From positions 1 through 6,197 of the forward strand of contig JAGUYV010000453.1 of NCBI GenBank assembly GCA_020061125.1: DNA of 6,197 nucleotides. The letters are read 5' to 3'. Of this stretch, positions 4,990 to 6,197 are shown one piece after another. Made by a program: the position numbers and the translations under genes. The notes under the pieces are model-generated. The model did not search any database, was not told the DNA's origin, and was given only the letters and a program-made list of their open reading frames with translations. The DNA comes from a bacterium (lineage in GTDB: Bacteria > UBP15 > UBA6099 > DSWB01). The stretch's first letter is position 1, and each line of letters begins with the position of its first letter.

Positions 4990-5691
4990 ATGCGCGCTTT
5001 GCTTTGTCTGGTTTTCTGCTGCCTTATTCCGGTTGCGGCGTGCGCGCCGTGCGCGGCCCAGGAGGGTGCGGATTCTCCGGACGACATGTGGTCCCCGGGA
5101 ATCAAGACCGTGGAGTGGCAGGTCAATTATCCGTTTTATCTCGGGCTGGACAATGAGGAAACCGCACTGGAGCTGAACCGCGCCCTGGCCGCGCCCGCGG
5201 ACCAGTTGCGCGCATTCGCGGGCGGAGACGGCCTGGAACCCGGCGCCGGGCTGTATATGACCTTTTCCGTCACGCGCCGCACCAACGCTTTCATCAGCGT
5301 GGCCTACGAGGCGTCGTTCATGCATCTGGGCGCGGCGCACCCGGTCAATCCCATGTTCGGCGTGACCGCGGACCTGGCCACGGGCCGCCCCTATGCGCTC
5401 ATGGACATGTTCGCGCCCGGTTGCGACGCGCAGAAGCTGCTTATTGGTGAAATCGCACGCTTTACGGAAAACAACGACGCCATGCTCCTGGCCCCGGTGC
5501 AGTCTCTGAATCTCGATCTGGACGAAGCCTGGCAGCGGCCCGGCTTCTTTCTCACGCAGGAGTCATTCGTGCTCTTTTTTCAGGAATATGTGTTCACCCC
5601 GCATGTGTTCGGACCGCTGGTGGTGGACATCCCCTACGCGCGCCTCGACGGCTGCCTCAAAAAGGAGTTCATGCCCGGAAGCGCGGAGTAA
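4990..5691 (+). CDS. Secreted or lipid-anchored DUF4163/DUF3298-type (PdaC/RsiV-like) protein
   Basis: The 233-aa product opens with an export signal (MRALLCLVFCCLIPVAA). VAAC (15-18) is an acceptable lipobox, so it may be a lipoprotein; signal peptidase I cleavage a little later is the alternative. Residues about 40-110, with VNYPFYLGLDNEETALELNRAL (45-66), look like the DUF4163 (PdaC) region. Residues about 113-216 look like DUF3298: GAAHPVN (114-120), DLATGRPYALMDMF (128-141), and a late segment with LTQESFVLFFQEY (188-200) and VVDIPYARL (211-219). These domains occur in the Bacillus anti-sigma factor RsiV, where they bind lysozyme, and in the deacetylase PdaC. Here neither an anti-sigma helix nor a deacetylase domain is attached, so it stands alone outside the cytoplasm. 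Binding of a cell-wall ligand is a guess. It is 21 bp upstream of the rlmI-like gene and probably co-transcribed with it. Confidence 0.83.
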   Translation: MRALLCLVFCCLIPVAACAPCAAQEGADSPDDMWSPGIKTVEWQVNYPFYLGLDNEETALELNRALAAPADQLRAFAGGDGLEPGAGLYMTFSVTRRTNAFISVAYEASFMHLGAAHPVNPMFGVTADLATGRPYALMDMFAPGCDAQKLLIGEIARFTENNDAMLLAPVQSLNLDLDEAWQRPGFFLTQESFVLFFQEYVFTPHVFGPLVVDIPYARLDGCLKKEFMPGSAE

Positions 5692-5712
5692 ATACGGAAC
5701 GGATTTGATTTC

Positions 5713-6197
5713 ATGGCAAAGAACCAGACAACCGCGGTGCTGCATCTGGACAAACAGCGGGGCCGCTCGTTAAGCCGCAGGCACCCGTGGCTGTTCTCGG
5801 GCGCCATCGAGCGCATTGACGGCAACCCCGGCCCCGGCGACACCGTGGACATGGTGAGCAGCAACGGCAAGTTCCTGGCGCGCGGCGCGTACAGCCCCAA
5901 ATCGCAGATCCGCGCGCGGGTCTGGACCTTCGACGCGGACGAGCGCATTGACGAGGATTTCCTGGCCCGGCGCGTGCAGCGCGCCGTGGACATGCGCCAT
6001 GCTGCGGGCATCGCCGCGGCCGCGGATACATACCGCGTGGTTTTTTCCGAGGCCGACGGGTTGCCCGGCCTCATCGCCGACCGGTACGGCGATACGCTTG
6101 TCGTGCAGATCCTGTCTGCGGGCGCGGAGCGGTTCAGGGACGCGCTTGCGGATCAGTTGATGAAAAGCACCGGCTGCAGCCGGGTGTACGAACGCTC
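5713..6197 (+). CDS. rlmI: RlmI-like class I SAM-dependent 23S rRNA methyltransferase, C-terminus cut by window edge
   Basis: RlmI makes 5-methylcytosine at position 1962 of E. coli 23S rRNA; this homologue is expected to act on rRNA in the cytosol. The window holds 161 complete codons of a family usually near 395 residues. Residues about 8-72 form the N-terminal PUA RNA-binding domain, with RHPWLFSGAI (23-32) and GKFLARGAYSPKSQIRARVW (52-71). The linker domain follows with YRVVFSEADGLPGLIADRYG (107-126) and LVVQILSAGAER (129-140), which align closely with E. coli RlmI as I recall it (GESDGLPG, LQLLSAGAE). The SAM-binding Rossmann domain and catalytic cysteine lie beyond the edge, so activity and the exact modified base cannot be judged. 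ATG 5713 has a weak ribosome site (CGGA, 5700-5703). It follows the DUF3298-type gene by 21 bp with no promoter between, suggesting read-through transcription. Confidence 0.93.
   Translation, partial: MAKNQTTAVLHLDKQRGRSLSRRHPWLFSGAIERIDGNPGPGDTVDMVSSNGKFLARGAYSPKSQIRARVWTFDADERIDEDFLARRVQRAVDMRHAAGIAAAADTYRVVFSEADGLPGLIADRYGDTLVVQILSAGAERFRDALADQLMKSTGCSRVYER

Noticed and set aside
1-6197. Defence, phage, CRISPR or mobile element system
   Set aside because: No integrase, transposase, nuclease, reverse transcriptase, toxin-antitoxin pair or regular spacer array is visible, and base composition and codon use look uniform across the genes.

Overview
The window is GC-rich (roughly 60-65% by eye), dense bacterial chromosome with short intergenic gaps, clear Shine-Dalgarno sites and third positions strongly biased to G/C. 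Two predicted exported proteins, one of them a lipoprotein with a good lipobox, and an RlmI-type methyltransferase fit a Gram-negative-type bacterium. No gene names a phylum. My loose guess is an uncultured lineage such as Hydrogenedentota, a PVC relative or a deltaproteobacterial-type group, at low confidence. I see no tRNA, rRNA, CRISPR array, insertion sequence, phage or toxin-antitoxin module.

Layout. (1) The left edge holds the first 288 codons of a minus-strand DAHP synthase (aroF, Thermotoga/Bacillus type with a regulatory N-terminal domain), cut by the window edge. (2) A divergent 158-bp promoter region separates it from a plus-strand NAD-dependent glycoside hydrolase of family GH4, whose substrate-class motif matches none of the usual ones. 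(3) A 212-bp gap holds a weak terminator-like hairpin, three helically phased 10-bp ATTCG repeats and a promoter with a perfect TATAAT. (4) That promoter drives a two-gene operon: an extended SDR (epimerase/dehydratase-like) and a membrane-type acyltransferase of the MGAT-like LPLAT class. (5) A 131-aa lipoprotein follows with its own promoter. (6) After a 182-bp gap with another promoter comes a secreted DUF4163/DUF3298-type protein, then 21 bp further the start of an RlmI-like 23S rRNA cytosine methyltransferase, cut by the right edge.

How the genes work together. Only the SDR/acyltransferase pair looks like a functional unit, probably in envelope lipid or glycolipid chemistry. Both members deviate from textbook catalytic motifs: the SDR lacks the Tyr-x3-Lys dyad, and the acyltransferase has His-x6-Asp and Thr for Glu in its second motif. 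The other genes look like separate housekeeping or envelope units. Three of the five predicted promoters carry an extended -10 (TGN) element. I see no convincing new defence or mobile system here. The best leads are the SDR/acyltransferase pair, the odd GH4 and the phased intergenic repeat.
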